DNA of 64,000 nt from Trogon surrucura (lineage: Eukaryota > Chordata > Aves > Trogoniformes > Trogonidae): positions 42,180,706 to 42,244,705 of the forward strand of contig CM036620.1 of the NCBI GenBank assembly GCA_020746105.1, read 5' to 3'. The notes beneath the pieces were generated by a model. It was not told the DNA's origin. It did not search any database and saw nothing but the letters and a program-made list of their open reading frames with translations. Below are positions 18,701 to 34,012 of this stretch, piece after piece. The position numbers were made by a program, and so were the translations under genes. How positions within the stretch are numbered: the stretch's first letter is position 1; every line of letters starts with the position of its first letter.

Positions 18701-21003
18701 TCGCTACGTCACACACTGCATGCATCACAACATGCTTTTCCAAGCATACTTTGGCTGCATCCTACAGAATTTCTGACAATATGGAAAATAGATGTTTTAT
18801 CTGGGGAGGATAATATGATGCTGTCTGCTCAGAATGCAGGTTCAGCAGGAGGATTTGCATGGATTAATTTGGTCATGTAACAAACTGAGCAGCTGCAGAA
18901 TTTGAAAAACCTGCCTACCTCTAGAATTTGAAAAACCTACCTACTCCTGGCGCTGTGAGCCAGGCTTATGGTGGCAGAAGTAAATTTATGATAAAACAAA
19001 GGATGTCAAATACTCTGCCATTCAAACTCAAACAAGAACAATCTATTGACTTTTCTGTGCCATGATAGTAACGGAGTTAATTATGAAATGTGGAAAAATT
19101 TGGAACTGCAAAGTGGCCTTTATTGCATGTTCACTCATCTGAGGTAAAGACAACCTAGAATAATTAGAATATAACATAAATGGAAATGCTTACTTGAAGA
19201 AAGATGAAGCTAATGAAATCGAAGAGCTGTGATTCACAAAGGAGAGTAATTATGATGGTTAAAAGAACATTTTATTTGTAAGTGTAAAATAATCTCATTA
19301 GCGCTGAGAGTACAGAAAAATCTATCACCTGCTTCTTAATAACAGTCAGGATAACACCTGTTTTCAGACTGAGTCAAGAAATACCCATCAGTAAAAATAT
19401 GGCAGGAACAATTAACGAACATATGCTTTCTAATGTACTAATTGACTCTGCTGTTGTCATTTGCCATAAGGTCTCTCAGTGAGTGTCCCTTTCAGTGCAC
19501 TTTTAGCACACGCATTATGCTAAGCAAATTAGTATATACTTAGTAAATATAATGTAAACCTGCATTAAGACCAAAGTATTGTTGCCAACAATGTATATGG
19601 GGCTGCACTTAATTAGAAAATCCCTTAGGAATACAGTGCAATAGACACTGCAAATACAAGCTGAGCACTATAAGGAACTTTTAGGAATATTGTGATAAAA
19701 TCTGAAATTCAGGTTCCAGTGCACCAATAGGCAAATTATTTGGTTTCCTGCAGGATATGGTTCCCATATTGTCAGTATATATTTAACTTTACAAGACCAA
19801 GCTATCTGACTGATTTGTCAGGTTTTTAATGCTAAGTGTGCTTTGGTAAGTCTTGATTCATCTTAAATTAAAAACTTCCAATGTTAATTTATGATAATTA
19901 TGTTTTATGAATTTCATGTAATGAAATAGTAATTTTATTCTGGGTTTCCGCATTTTTTAATCTCCTATTCTTTAATAATCCTAAACCCTTATGTGAAAAA
20001 AAATAGTAGCAACATTAAAAATGGAAGACTGGACCTATATTTTCCTTTATGTGCGCAAATCAGTAAGAGTTTGTTGCAGGTTTGTCGCTAAACCCAGTAC
20101 AGAGTTTTACCTGCCTAGAGGATGAGTGTGAAATCCTCACTCTGTGAATATCATTGAGACATACACAGACCTGCAACTGCCATTTGGCTTAATAACACAG
20201 AAAGATTGACAAGGCTGGATGGACCCTAAGTGATGCTGATGATAAAAGTTTGTTTAAGGGAGTTTTAAATTGCGCAATTTCCCTTTTTTTCTCTCTCCTC
20301 AGAGTGTACATGACATGATCACTTAAAATTACCTAGGTTCAACTAGAATCACAGCTTCCTAGCAAGTGGTGAAGAGGTGGCATGTCTTTTCCCCACTAAG
20401 AACCATCTGATTTGCCTTTTGAGACAAAGGGAATATGAAATAACTGTAACTCACACTCTAAAGAAGTTGAAAGAAATGTAACAAACAAGAAAAAAGAAAG
20501 AAAGAACCAATTTGCAGAGTTAACAAGCTGCAAGCCAAATGAAGCCACTATATATTTTTTTTCTCTTCTTTGGCCCTCTCACCCGATGTGGTGTTGGACC
20601 AGATGTGGATGAATTTAGGAGAATCCAGTAGCCTGAAAGCTGACTCCAGCTGCGCGCTGCAAGTTCCCATCGTGCACTCATAAACGCCTCTTCCTTACTG
20701 AGAGCTATGAAGGCCGGTAATCCAAAATTGGCACCAGGCTATTTCACAGCTGATCCTGCTTGTGTTCTTTTTTAAAAAAAACATTGTTTTCTGTGACTGT
20801 TTACTGCATTATACAAAACCGAGGCAGCAGAGGGAGCTCAAAGATTTTGGTCCTTGGTGAGAGACCTTGAGAACCAGACAGGGGGAGAGACTGACAGTGC
20901 CAAGAGCAATTACAATGACAGTGAAGGATGTGGCTTGATGGACTTCTTTAAAGCTAACAGATTATATTTACTAATAATAGATTAGTAATTAACTGATTTT
21001 ATT
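15731..21003. other. GLRA3 intron 3: mostly unrecognised; one small duplication
   Basis: No gene or known repeat recognised. A 26-bp imperfect tandem duplication lies at 18897-18922 and 18923-18948, beginning AGAATTTGAAAAACC in both copies. Confidence 0.5.
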
Positions 21004-21192
21004 TACTATGAGGGTGGTGAACAGGTTGCCCAGAGAGGTGGTGGAGGCTCCATTCCTGGAGACGTTCAAGGTCAGGCTTGATGGGGCTCTGAGCAACCTG
21101 ATCTAGTTAAAGACGTCCCTGCTCACTGCAGGGCTTGGACTAGATGACCTTTAAAGGTCCCTTCCAGCGCAATGCATTCTATGATTCTGTGA
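21004..21192 (+). mobile_element. CR1 LINE 3' fragment
   Basis: CR1 end with CAGGTTGCCCAGAGAGGTGG, then GATGACCTTTAAAGGTCCCT, ending in ATTCTATGATTCTGTG. It is 5'-truncated and non-coding. Confidence 0.88.
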
Positions 21193-25649
<4,457 letters not shown>

Positions 25650-27110
25650 AGATGATTAAGATATAAAAGTATCCACGAAACTGAAGAAGCTCAGAGCAGA
25701 AAAACTAAATGAAGTCTTTGTAGCAGCATTTGTCTCCAGTTGCTAGCTGTGTCAAATACTGCAGCTGTTCTGATGGAAGATTTGTATGAGGACTGTAGAA
25801 GATGTTCCAGACTAAGTGAACAAGAACAAAGCTGACAGGCTGAGGTGATATCAAACCAGACAATCTAACAGCCTTTGCGAAATTCTGGGAATAAGAATCA
25901 TTGTGAGTCAGCTATCACCTGTGTGAGTTTTGTTATCAGTGGAATGTATACCATGTCCAGCAAGGATAACTTGAATTAAAAAAGGAAAGCAGACTTCAGG
26001 TATGATGGTGGATGACATTGGCAATGAACTTTATCCCTGTAAACCTTATTTCTATACCAGTCAAGCTGGTAGAAATAATGAGAACCACTATGATTAAGAC
26101 ATATAAATGTATTATTTTTGCTGAAATAACATCTCTCAGATCTACTGAAGCTCTCTGAGATAGAGAGATAAGAGCTCATAAGCGCGTGGATAAAGGCAAT
26201 CTAATTAAATAAGTATTCATTAATGTGTTATATATAATTAATTAAAATAGTTTACTTGGAGTTTCAAAAGCTTTTCAGTACGATCTTTTGTCAAAGGCTT
26301 TTTAAGTAGGCTAGTCTTGATGAAGTAAGACAGTTCTCTTATATGCCTTTTGCTTCAATGTTATTTAATGTCAGGGATAAATAGCCATTTTTCAAAGTGC
26401 GAGGTGATTGCTGGTAAGTTACCCCACAGATCTGCACTGAATCTTTGTAGTTAAGTATTAATGACCTAGAAAAGAAGATAGAGGAATATAATTTCACTTC
26501 TGGTATAAAATTTTTGAGGGTGGTTGTATATAAAGCTGACTACAAGGAGGTGCAGAAAAATCACCAATAAAACATGATTAAATTCAATTTCAATCAAATT
26601 CCAAATAATTCTTACTATGCATTCCTAGTGATGGGGTCCAAATTAATGATTTCTGTACAGGAAAATGCAGCTATAATAATTATGAATGGTTCTCTGGAAG
26701 CATTCTCTGTAATCAATAAAGATCGGAGAATGCAAAGAAATGCATTAAAAAAAATAGACTACCATACAAATAGGTCATGAACTTCCATGTTGAATACTTT
26801 GAAATTTCTCCCATTTTCCTCAAAAGGATTTACTATGGAGAAAAAAAGATGTCAAGAAGTCAAACAAGGACCACAAATTCTGTGAAATGCTGCCAAACTA
26901 AAACAACTTAAGTAGAACAGGACTCTTCACATTTGAAAAAGGATATGGTAGGAAGCAATATACAAACATATAAATCTGTAAAGATCAAAAGGAACTAATC
27001 TTTTTCCTTCACTTCTCAATATGTCACACGCAATAAAATCAGTAAAATACCAATTCAAAGCAAACAAAAATGATACTTTTCACTGTTCCAAACCACTATT
27101 TTATTCCCAT
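25650..27110 (+). mobile_element. Ancient decayed CR1/L3-type LINE
   Basis: Degraded but ordered landmarks of a CR1-clade LINE appear on the plus strand. TACTTGGAGTTTCAAAAGC at about 26253-26271 matches the reverse-transcriptase stretch before the F-DKV block. ATTAATGACCTAGAAAAG at about 26458 matches the nucleotide form of the conserved L-x-NDL region. GGACTCTTCACATTTGAAAA at about 26921 matches the post-RT region before the 3' end. Frames are broken throughout. The order and spacing fit one old insertion. I recall the family pattern from established CR1/L3 consensus features and have not aligned it. Confidence 0.6.
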
Positions 27111-29471
27111 AAAATACTGGAAAAGCCAAAAGTATAAACAGCTTTCATAAGTGATTTGAACATATTTATTTAAATTATTTTTTTTCAGTTATGTCTTGGC
27201 TTAAGAAATTCCTAAACTAATGATTGCTGAAAACTGTCTGGCAACACCAAGGCACAGAATACTTCACATCTTCCTGTGTAAGTCTCAAAATTTCCACCTT
27301 AGCAGACTGTTACCAATGGTATGATCTGGGCTGTATAGATTTAAAAAACATCTCTTCTGTATCGGGTTAATTCTGAGCACCTTGAGGCCATAACAGTTTT
27401 TACACATGGATTATATAATTGTGTAAAAGTAAGAGAAACACCTTGGTATAGGTTTGATGTTCTGGAAATTAATTTGGCAACTGGAACAAAGATTTTACAA
27501 GAGTTCTTAGTTTTGTTTTATTCCATAGCTAAATGAATACCAACAGTCTTCTCTATTATTTCTGTTCAACTAGAACAGATACGCAAAATTCCTTACCCAA
27601 AAGCAGAGCACTCAGAAATAGTATACAATTACATGTAATTGACAAAGATTAATTATGACTAAAAATGGTAGTTAAAAATCTTGTGTATGTAGGAATTTCG
27701 TTGGAAGAACAAACTACTTAACGTGATTGTCTGAGTTCTCTTATTAGTACTCATTCTGCTTCTTTAAAACTGTTGCCAGATCAAAAACTCAAAACGGCAT
27801 AAACCTCCAGCACTTCTTCTGGGACTAATAAAACTAACCAGAAAGTGGCAAAGTCACTTAAGGAGATAGTTATTCTTAGTGATAGATCTGAATCATTCTG
27901 AGCAGATTTGTTCAAACTGCATAGCTGTCTAAGAAGATTTAGAATGTGCACTTTTTGAAAGAGAACAATGTCAAATTAGGTTTTCTCTCTTTAAATTTCA
28001 GTAGTTACAAAACAAGGCTCTAAGTCTTTTGAATTGCACTCTGAAGGAGTACTTTATCGAATTTGCTAATCTCCAAACCATCTGCCTATTCTTCACTGTA
28101 GCCCCAACAGAAGACTGATTACATGGTGTCTATGACAAATTCCAAAATTCAATCTCCAAATCAACTGCTAAACTGTAAGCTCCTCATTTTGAAACTCTTG
28201 TTTGTAGGACTTCGGGAGACTCAAAGAAGAAAGAACTGCAGTGCTTAGACTTTGCCTGAGGTCTTTTGCCCAGCACAGGTTTACTTTAGGTTGAACTGGC
28301 AGTTTGCGTGCTAATGGCTGTACTGTGGCAACACGTCAAGGTAACTTTAACAAGGAGCAAAAATAATTAAAGAGCTATCATTCATACAAGAAAGTAATTT
28401 TAGAAAACAGTGTTTTGCGTTACTTTGTAAGTACTGTTTGATACATTAGCCCTCCAGGAAGCCACGTGCTGGAACATTATTCAAAACAGTTCTGGCATGG
28501 AATGTCCAAGGGACTGATTCTGTATGGTCATCAAGGATATTAATCACTGGTTTAAATTTTTTAGTGACATGTTTGAATTTCCAGTGCATGTTTATCATTT
28601 TCTGAGAAGTATCGGCACTGCTAACTTATTAAAAGCAAAGCATTTTCAGCTGCAGTAAATCCTCAATAATAAGTTTATATATATAGCACCGTTTATAGCT
28701 TACTGATGAGGAAGTGATTTGACAAACTACTTACTTGGTCCTTATAAATCAGTCTGGGCAAATTTTGGCAATGCCAGCAAATAGCAATGGCTTTAGAGTC
28801 ATAACCACTCAAGTTTCTGGGACTTGGAGATGTCAAAAAATTATAAAATCTAGTGCTGAATAAGAATTAAGATGGAAAGGCAATGACAGATAACTTAGAG
28901 GAGGAAGGCCTGCCTGCTTGAAGGAAAATTTTTGTAGTAAATAGAGAGTAAAACCTGTCTCATAGTGAAATGTTAGAACTAAGAGAATCTCTCAGACTCA
29001 AGAAGAAAGACATAGGAGGAGGTAGATAGGGCAAAGTAAGAACAATATATTTTTTAATCACAATATGTTTATTCTTTCAAAAAAGTATTTTTATTCTGGA
29101 GAATTTAAAGATAGATAACTTGATTTAAAGATTTAGAAATAGATTTAAATATTATTCCACTGTATTGGAACTCTTTCATTTTAAAAAAAGAATAGCCAAA
29201 TTTACCTAAACTTCCCAGACTGCAAATGTTAGAATGGATGGATTTTGTCCATGTAATAATTTGTATATTTATATAATGATATAGTTTTTATAATCCTTCA
29301 TTAAATATTCTACTTTAGCACACCTGAGTCTGGATAATATGGTTTGTGCTAATACCCTTGGAAGATGTGATCATTGCATTTGCAAACTTTGGACTTTCAG
29401 TCGTCTTTGAATCCCCATTGTCTTGTTTGAATCTCCTTTGTGATAAGTGCATGAAAGTGGAAAAGACAATT
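27111..29471. other. GLRA3 intron 2: nothing recognised
   Basis: AT-rich intron without recognisable repeats or exons. Confidence 0.5.
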
Positions 29472-29476
29472 CCAGG

Positions 29477-29879
29477 TGTAGAGGAATTTCTTGTGGAGCA
29501 GAGGTGCGGTATAACTTTAAAAGTGTGGACAACCCAGCTTAGGCCTAAACAGAGGCTCTGTCCTTGAAGCTGCCTTGGAACACAGGGAGGAGGAGGTTTT
29601 ATCTGTTTTGTGAGAGCTTTGCAAGATGCTTGGCGGGAGGTGCTGGCCCCGGGGGGAGAAGGGGGGGCGAGAGCCTCTTGCATAGTGGAATGGCACTACC
29701 CAATAAAACGTTGGCACGTGTAAACCTGTAACTGACCAACTCTGTTAAGGGGCAGGCATGGGGACACTGCTGAACTGTATATATTGAGCTGTCCGGAGCA
29801 ATAAAGGGAGGACGATCTGTAGCCATATTGGTGTGATGGTCGTTAACTTGGCCGGCTCTCCAAAGGGACTCTTCTAGAT
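29477..29879 (+). mobile_element. Probable solo LTR, antisense to GLRA3
   Basis: A GC-richer block of 403 bp is flanked by an exact 5-bp direct repeat CCAGG (29472-29476 and 29880-29884). It begins TGTAGAGG, has a TATATA box at about 29778-29784 and an AATAAA signal at about 29801, in the order expected of U3-R-U5. The 3' end reads CTAGAT rather than the usual CA, so the right boundary or the end itself has decayed. No internal region follows. The many overlapping open frames on both strands here are by-products of its composition. It could be another type of retroposon. Confidence 0.6.
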
Positions 29880-29884
29880 CCAGG

Positions 29885-30459
29885 TATTGAGAATCTGCAG
29901 TTTCAGTGAACAACTGAGAAGAGGGAAAGCAACGAGGAAATATGGTTCCTTTTGCCATTTCAAAGCACAGCTAGAGCACAGTAGTGAGGAATTTAATTTG
30001 GTGGATTTGGTAACTAAGACAAGCTCTCTCGAGTTTGATGGCCATATCATTAACATCCTTTGGGATCAGGTATGAGGATTTGGCCTGTCTTTCACAGAAC
30101 TTGCTTTCTGGAGTGCTTTGGGCTCCAAGCCAGGAATTAACAAGGATTTTAGTAAATAAAAAAAAACCAAAAAACAAACCAACAAACCACAAACAATTAA
30201 ACCATATTAGACAATTCAAATCTGTCGATAAGCTAAATTTCCAAGAAGTCTGCATTTGAACATCTGTGAAAATGACAGGACTAGAGCACATGACCACTGA
30301 AACGCACTGTCATAGCAAGGAAAGGCAAAAGAAGGCACTTTGTTTGTTTTTTTTTTCCAGTGAGCGTACTTCTTTGTTTTCATATTTATTGCAGAGATTA
30401 ATTTGTGTGAGAAGACATACTGAAATACTGAAAACCTGAAAGTTTAGGTTTGAAATTAC
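29885..30459. other. GLRA3 intron 2 next to exon 2, with A/CAAA-rich simple repeat
   Basis: Intronic sequence with an A-rich, CAAA-like simple repeat at about 30157-30198. Nothing else recognised. Confidence 0.55.
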
Positions 30460-30587
30460 CTTTGAAATTTGGTCTGATCCTTGCATCGTAGCCTGACATC
30501 CTACCCATTAGCTTATCCAGGAAATCAGATGGTGACATTGGCATGCTACGAGATCTTGCACTGTCTGTTTCCTTTGTGGCTACCAAG
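30460..30587 (-). CDS. GLRA3: GLRA3 coding exon 2
   Basis: A 128-bp exon coding for [18 protein letters not shown], then [18 protein letters not shown] and IRPNFKG. This is the end of the signal sequence, the mature N terminus and the first alpha helix of the extracellular domain. The SARSRS and [14 protein letters not shown] stretches mark the alpha-3 subtype. From my memory of mammalian GLRA3, two positions here are Met (RSMPMS and GRMSG) where Ala and Thr are usual. These look like ordinary lineage substitutions. The acceptor is TGCTGTTAG before CTTGG and the donor is GTAATTTC. The first base completes a Ser codon from exon 1 and the last starts the Gly codon finished in exon 3. Confidence 0.95.
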
Positions 30588-32020
30588 CTAACAGCAAGGA
30601 AAAACAAACAAAAAACAGAACAAAATATTTTGTTAGAGATTTAGTTAAGGAAACTTCAATTTTACAGTCAGTCGCTTAGTTCATTCTCTTATGAACAGCA
30701 GGAAAGCTAAAATTGCCTTTCTAGTTAGTTTATTCTTCAAAACACTAGTAGCAAATAAATGGAATCAGTAAGTTCCTTTGACACCTGTCATTTTACATGC
30801 AATTTTAACTTTACTAAGCTGCCTAGTTATAGGTTGCTGTTATCTCATCCTCACGACTTCTGGAGATTAATAACACTTCCAGTCAGCAGTAATCAATCCA
30901 TTACCACAGAATTAAATGATGACATGTACACAAATAGTTGTGCATGTGAAATGCCGTCATTTGGAGTCTACTCTAAGATTGGTCTATTTAACTGTGTATG
31001 GTGTAATGAAAGCCTTGATCAGGGGGGAAAAAAAAAAAAAGTAGTAAGGAACTTTCATAATATAGTAGAATAGTACTACTACCAGCAATTTTTCTTCAAC
31101 CTATTTTTTATGTTGATATTTAAACATAATACAACATATCAATCTCTTGAAAAAAAGGTATTGTTTAACATTGTCTTAGAGGTTCATTTTTGCTTAAAAC
31201 AAAAGCGACTGCTGCAGTGGAAAAAAAAACCCCAACAACTTACTGAAGCAACTATTTAAGGGCAGAATTTTCATTTCAGAGCCACATGGCAAATGTCATC
31301 TCCTATAGACTCTTCTCCATATGCAAGCAAAACTCCCACTGACATTCTAAAGTGTGCTCTGCACATGCTAAGAGTGAAGAGTATCAGCACTGCAATCAGC
31401 CATGTAGACCCAAAGAAAACAACTTTATTGTTGTGGAACTCTTACTGAAGTGCTGGCCAACACACTGAAAAGCATTAAAGTAATGAAATATATATGCAAA
31501 TAGACTTGTGAGTAATATTGTGATACACAATGCAACTAAAAACATCTGTGAGCTTTGGAGTCTTATAAAAAGATATGGTGCTTTTCCCGTTTCTGCTGAC
31601 TTCCAGTCAAAAATCTGTTTCTTTAGTCTTCTTCAGTAGTTAACCTAGTTCTTTATTTCTTCCCATAGCTGGAGAATATATTTCCCTCTCTGAGAAAGTC
31701 AGTACTTACATATTTTTTTATAGTTCAATTTGAAATTATCCTACTGGTATAATTTTCATTATCAATCATTCTGAATGTGTCTGATTCATCATATTTTTGC
31801 AACTTGTAGTCATATTTCTGTAAAACATCATACGTGTTTATAAAACAAATAAAATATGAGACTTCAATTACACTTTGGTGGACTTTATTTGTCTATTTGC
31901 AAGGCAGGAGAATCAAGTTACTGGTGTATATACATACAAATATAACAGATTTGTTTCTTATACTTCTGCATAAGAAACTTATATTTCTTTTCTATAGAGT
32001 ATGAAGAATTCCTACAATAC
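30588..32020. other. GLRA3 intron 1 between exon 2 and the provirus
   Basis: AT-rich intron with no recognised element. The open frame at 30759-31073 ends in an A-run region and shows no domain. Confidence 0.5.
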
Positions 32021-32025
32021 AGGAT

Positions 32026-32435
32026 TGTACTGGGTTCAGCTAGGATAGGGTTAATTCTCAGTAAAGGAGCTATCTGGGCATAGGGGGTCGCTAGTCAAAA
32101 GGGGTATTCAATACCATCGTGATGTCATGCTCGGGGTATATATATATATATAGCGGTCGGGGTGGGCGCTCGCGCTCTTTCCCGGTTTCCGGTCCGGTCG
32201 GGAGGTGAGCTCCGCGTTACATGTTACTCGCATTATATCTGGTTAAACGTTACTGTTATTTCACTGTTATTGTTACCATTTTATGTTCACCATTAAACTG
32301 TTTTTATCTCAACCTCTGGAAGCCTTTGCCTGAGCTCCTCTCGGGCTCTTCCCCTCACTCTCGGTAGGGGGGGAGGGAGCGACCCCGTGGTTCCTTTGTT
32401 TCCTTCCCGCCGGTAACTCGGCTCGAACCACAACA
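32026..32435 (+). repeat. 5' LTR of the provirus
   Basis: 410 bp, TG...CA ends (TGTACTGGG to CACAACA). A TATA tract of 16 bases at 32137-32152 is the likely promoter, followed by a GC-rich start region. ATTAAA at 32292-32297 is the likely polyadenylation signal. A G-rich run and CGG-rich U5 follow. It faces away from GLRA3 transcription. Confidence 0.95.
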
Positions 32436-32439
32436 ACTT

Positions 32440-32457
32440 TGGCGCCCAACGTGGGGC
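32440..32457 (+). promoter_or_regulatory. Primer-binding site, tRNA-Lys1,2 type
   Basis: TGGCGCCCAACGTGGGGC, five bases after the 5' LTR (32435). This is the complement of the tRNA-Lys1,2 3' end, the primer used by spumaviruses and some betaretroviruses. It differs from the Lys3 type after the first eight bases. All 18 positions appear intact. Confidence 0.9.
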
Positions 32458-32542
32458 CGGGGGTTTGAGATAACAACAGATTTGACAAAAGAGTGTTAAA
32501 AAGATAACTTTGTTAGATTGATTCTGCACATTAGTCAAGTAG

Positions 32543-33226
32543 TTGGTGGTCATAATGTTGTTTTATTTATTTACACTGTGGCATTGGCTGAATCCTTATG
32601 TATCCTATATATTTACTGCAATATTATTTATCAACTGTGGAAAAGGGATCAAAAGTATGATTCTTTTGTACGGGGTGCTGACAGCTTATAATATGATTGT
32701 ATCACTGGCCATGAGGGTAAGCTGGTATTTGTATGAGGCGCTATTGTCATTCCCATGCCTTGGGCGCCTCCTCTCTGAATTCATTAGTAACGGCACCAAA
32801 TCTATAGGGGAAGCGGAGGAGAATGTTCTCTCCCGTTTGTCCTTCAAGCTGATCACAACTGTTTTTGAAAACTTTGAATATTCTTGGAATACCCAATCCA
32901 GCATGGTTCTCGTCCTGTGTCTCCTGGTTTTCGTCCTGTGTCTTCTGAATGTGTGCCACATCTTGCTCGGGGTCACACCAAAATTTTCTAAGGATACCAC
33001 CCAGAGACCTGTCCTGAAGCCAGATAACTATGAGTGGCAAGGTGTGTGGGAGAATATGGGCAAGCTCCTAGGACAATGGTCATCTCCAGTGTTTTGGAAT
33101 TTCAGTCCTGAACATATACAGAATCCTAGGAAACTAGCAGAGTATTTGGAGAAGGTATGCTGTCAGCCTGGCCACTCGAAAGAAGTCCAAATCACTGCTG
33201 TGTGCTGGGGTCTGGCCCATGCCTAA
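32543..33226 (+). CDS. Provirus ORF in gag N-terminal position, with three predicted membrane segments
   Basis: A 227-codon frame starting about 85 bp after the primer-binding site. The N-terminal half is strikingly hydrophobic, with candidate membrane segments at residues 2-30, 39-57 and 121-142 (the last is Leu/Val/Cys-rich). One Asn-Gly-Thr sequon lies near residue 83. The C-terminal 85 residues are soluble-looking and Trp-rich. Ordinary Gag N termini are matrix domains without multiple membrane spans. There is no Gly at position 2, so no myristoylation signal. The frame ends in TAA directly followed by TGA, but the same frame stays open beyond these stops into the repeat. I do not recognise a host or viral relative for the membrane part and assign no function. 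Confidence 0.7.
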   Translation: MVVIMLFYLFTLWHWLNPYVSYIFTAILFINCGKGIKSMILLYGVLTAYNMIVSLAMRVSWYLYEALLSFPCLGRLLSEFISNGTKSIGEAEENVLSRLSFKLITTVFENFEYSWNTQSSMVLVLCLLVFVLCLLNVCHILLGVTPKFSKDTTQRPVLKPDNYEWQGVWENMGKLLGQWSSPVFWNFSPEHIQNPRKLAEYLEKVCCQPGHSKEVQITAVCWGLAHA

Positions 33227-33229
33227 TGA

Positions 33230-33601
33230 GCCATTTTCAATGTCACCCATTATTCCCAAGGAAAAGAGGAGACCTCTGGACCTGAAGACAAACCAGTAGA
33301 TGATGTGACTGTTCCAGTCTCTGCAACAAACGCTGCAGCTGCTCCGACCCCTGTGACAGGCGCTGCGGCCGCTCCGACCCCTGTGACAGGCGCTGCGGCC
33401 GCTCCGACCCCTGTGACAGGCGCTGCGGCCGCTCCGACCCCTGTGACAGGCGCTGCGGCCGCTCCAACCCCTGTGACAGGCGCTGCGGCTGAACCAGAAA
33501 ATGAGCCTGTGCCAGTATCTGTTGCTCCAGTACAGAAGAAGAAGTACACGAAGAAATCGGTTCGCTTGGTGAGGGATGAAAATGAAGCAGGGCCATCATG
33601 A
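33230..33601 (+). pseudogene. Gag-like segment with decapeptide repeat
   Basis: This continues the frame of the upstream ORF after its double stop and runs to a TGA at 33599. It holds five copies of a ten-residue unit APTPVTGAAA, then an acidic stretch and a Lys-rich KKKYTKKS patch. No ATG occurs before 33305. It resembles a flexible linker between matrix-like and capsid-like parts of Gag. Whether it is translated depends on stop-codon readthrough or internal initiation, so it may be a broken piece. Confidence 0.6.
33331..33490 (+). repeat. 30-bp tandem repeat, five copies plus a third
   Basis: Units start at 33331, 33361, 33391, 33421 and 33451, with a partial unit at 33481. They are nearly identical. 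The first differs by CAGCT for CGGCC and the fifth by one C-to-A change. Units 2 to 5 contain a NotI-type GCGGCCGC. The 30-bp length keeps the reading frame. Near-identity suggests recent expansion or gene conversion. Confidence 0.95.
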
Positions 33602-34012
33602 GAACAAGAAGAGGAGGTAGAGCCAGAGATAATCACCCGGTCTCTATCTCTCAGTGAGCTACGAGACATGCGAAAGGACTTTGGTCGCCATCCAGGTGAG
33701 CACATTATTACCTGGCTGCTCCGATGCTGGGACAGTGGAGCCGGTAGCCTGGAACTGGAGGGTAAAGAAGCCAAACAGCTGGGATCCCTCTCTAGGGAAG
33801 GGGGCATTGACAAAGTGCTTGGGAGGCAGACACAAACCCTCAGCCTCTGGAAGCGCCTTCTGTCAGGCATGAGGGAAAGTTACCTCGTCAAGGAAGATAT
33901 TGCATGCCACCCGGGTAAATGGACCTCAATGGAGAGAGGTATCCAGTACCTGAGGGAACTGGCTGTGCTGGAGGTGATTTACAACAATCCAGATGACGAG
34001 CTGACCCACTGA
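33602..34012 (+). pseudogene. Gag-like capsid N-terminal region
   Basis: The same frame as the two upstream segments. It reads through to a TGA at 34010. The translated part includes ELRDMRKDFGRHPGEHIITW and LLRCWDSGAGSLELEG, helical and compatible with a retroviral or Ty3-type capsid N-terminal domain. It is separated from the previous piece only by one stop codon, with no frameshift. The assignment to capsid is by position and general character. I cannot name a motif that proves it. Confidence 0.55.

Noticed and set aside
29315-29958. Overlapping minus-strand frames of 119 and 122 codons
   Set aside because: They lie across the LTR-like block and its flanks, with no shared homology and low-complexity stretches.
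33250-33870. Minus-strand 206-codon frame across the provirus repeat
   Set aside because: The 30-bp repeat keeps all frames periodic, so antisense frames stay open automatically. The sense frame agrees with the gag layout.
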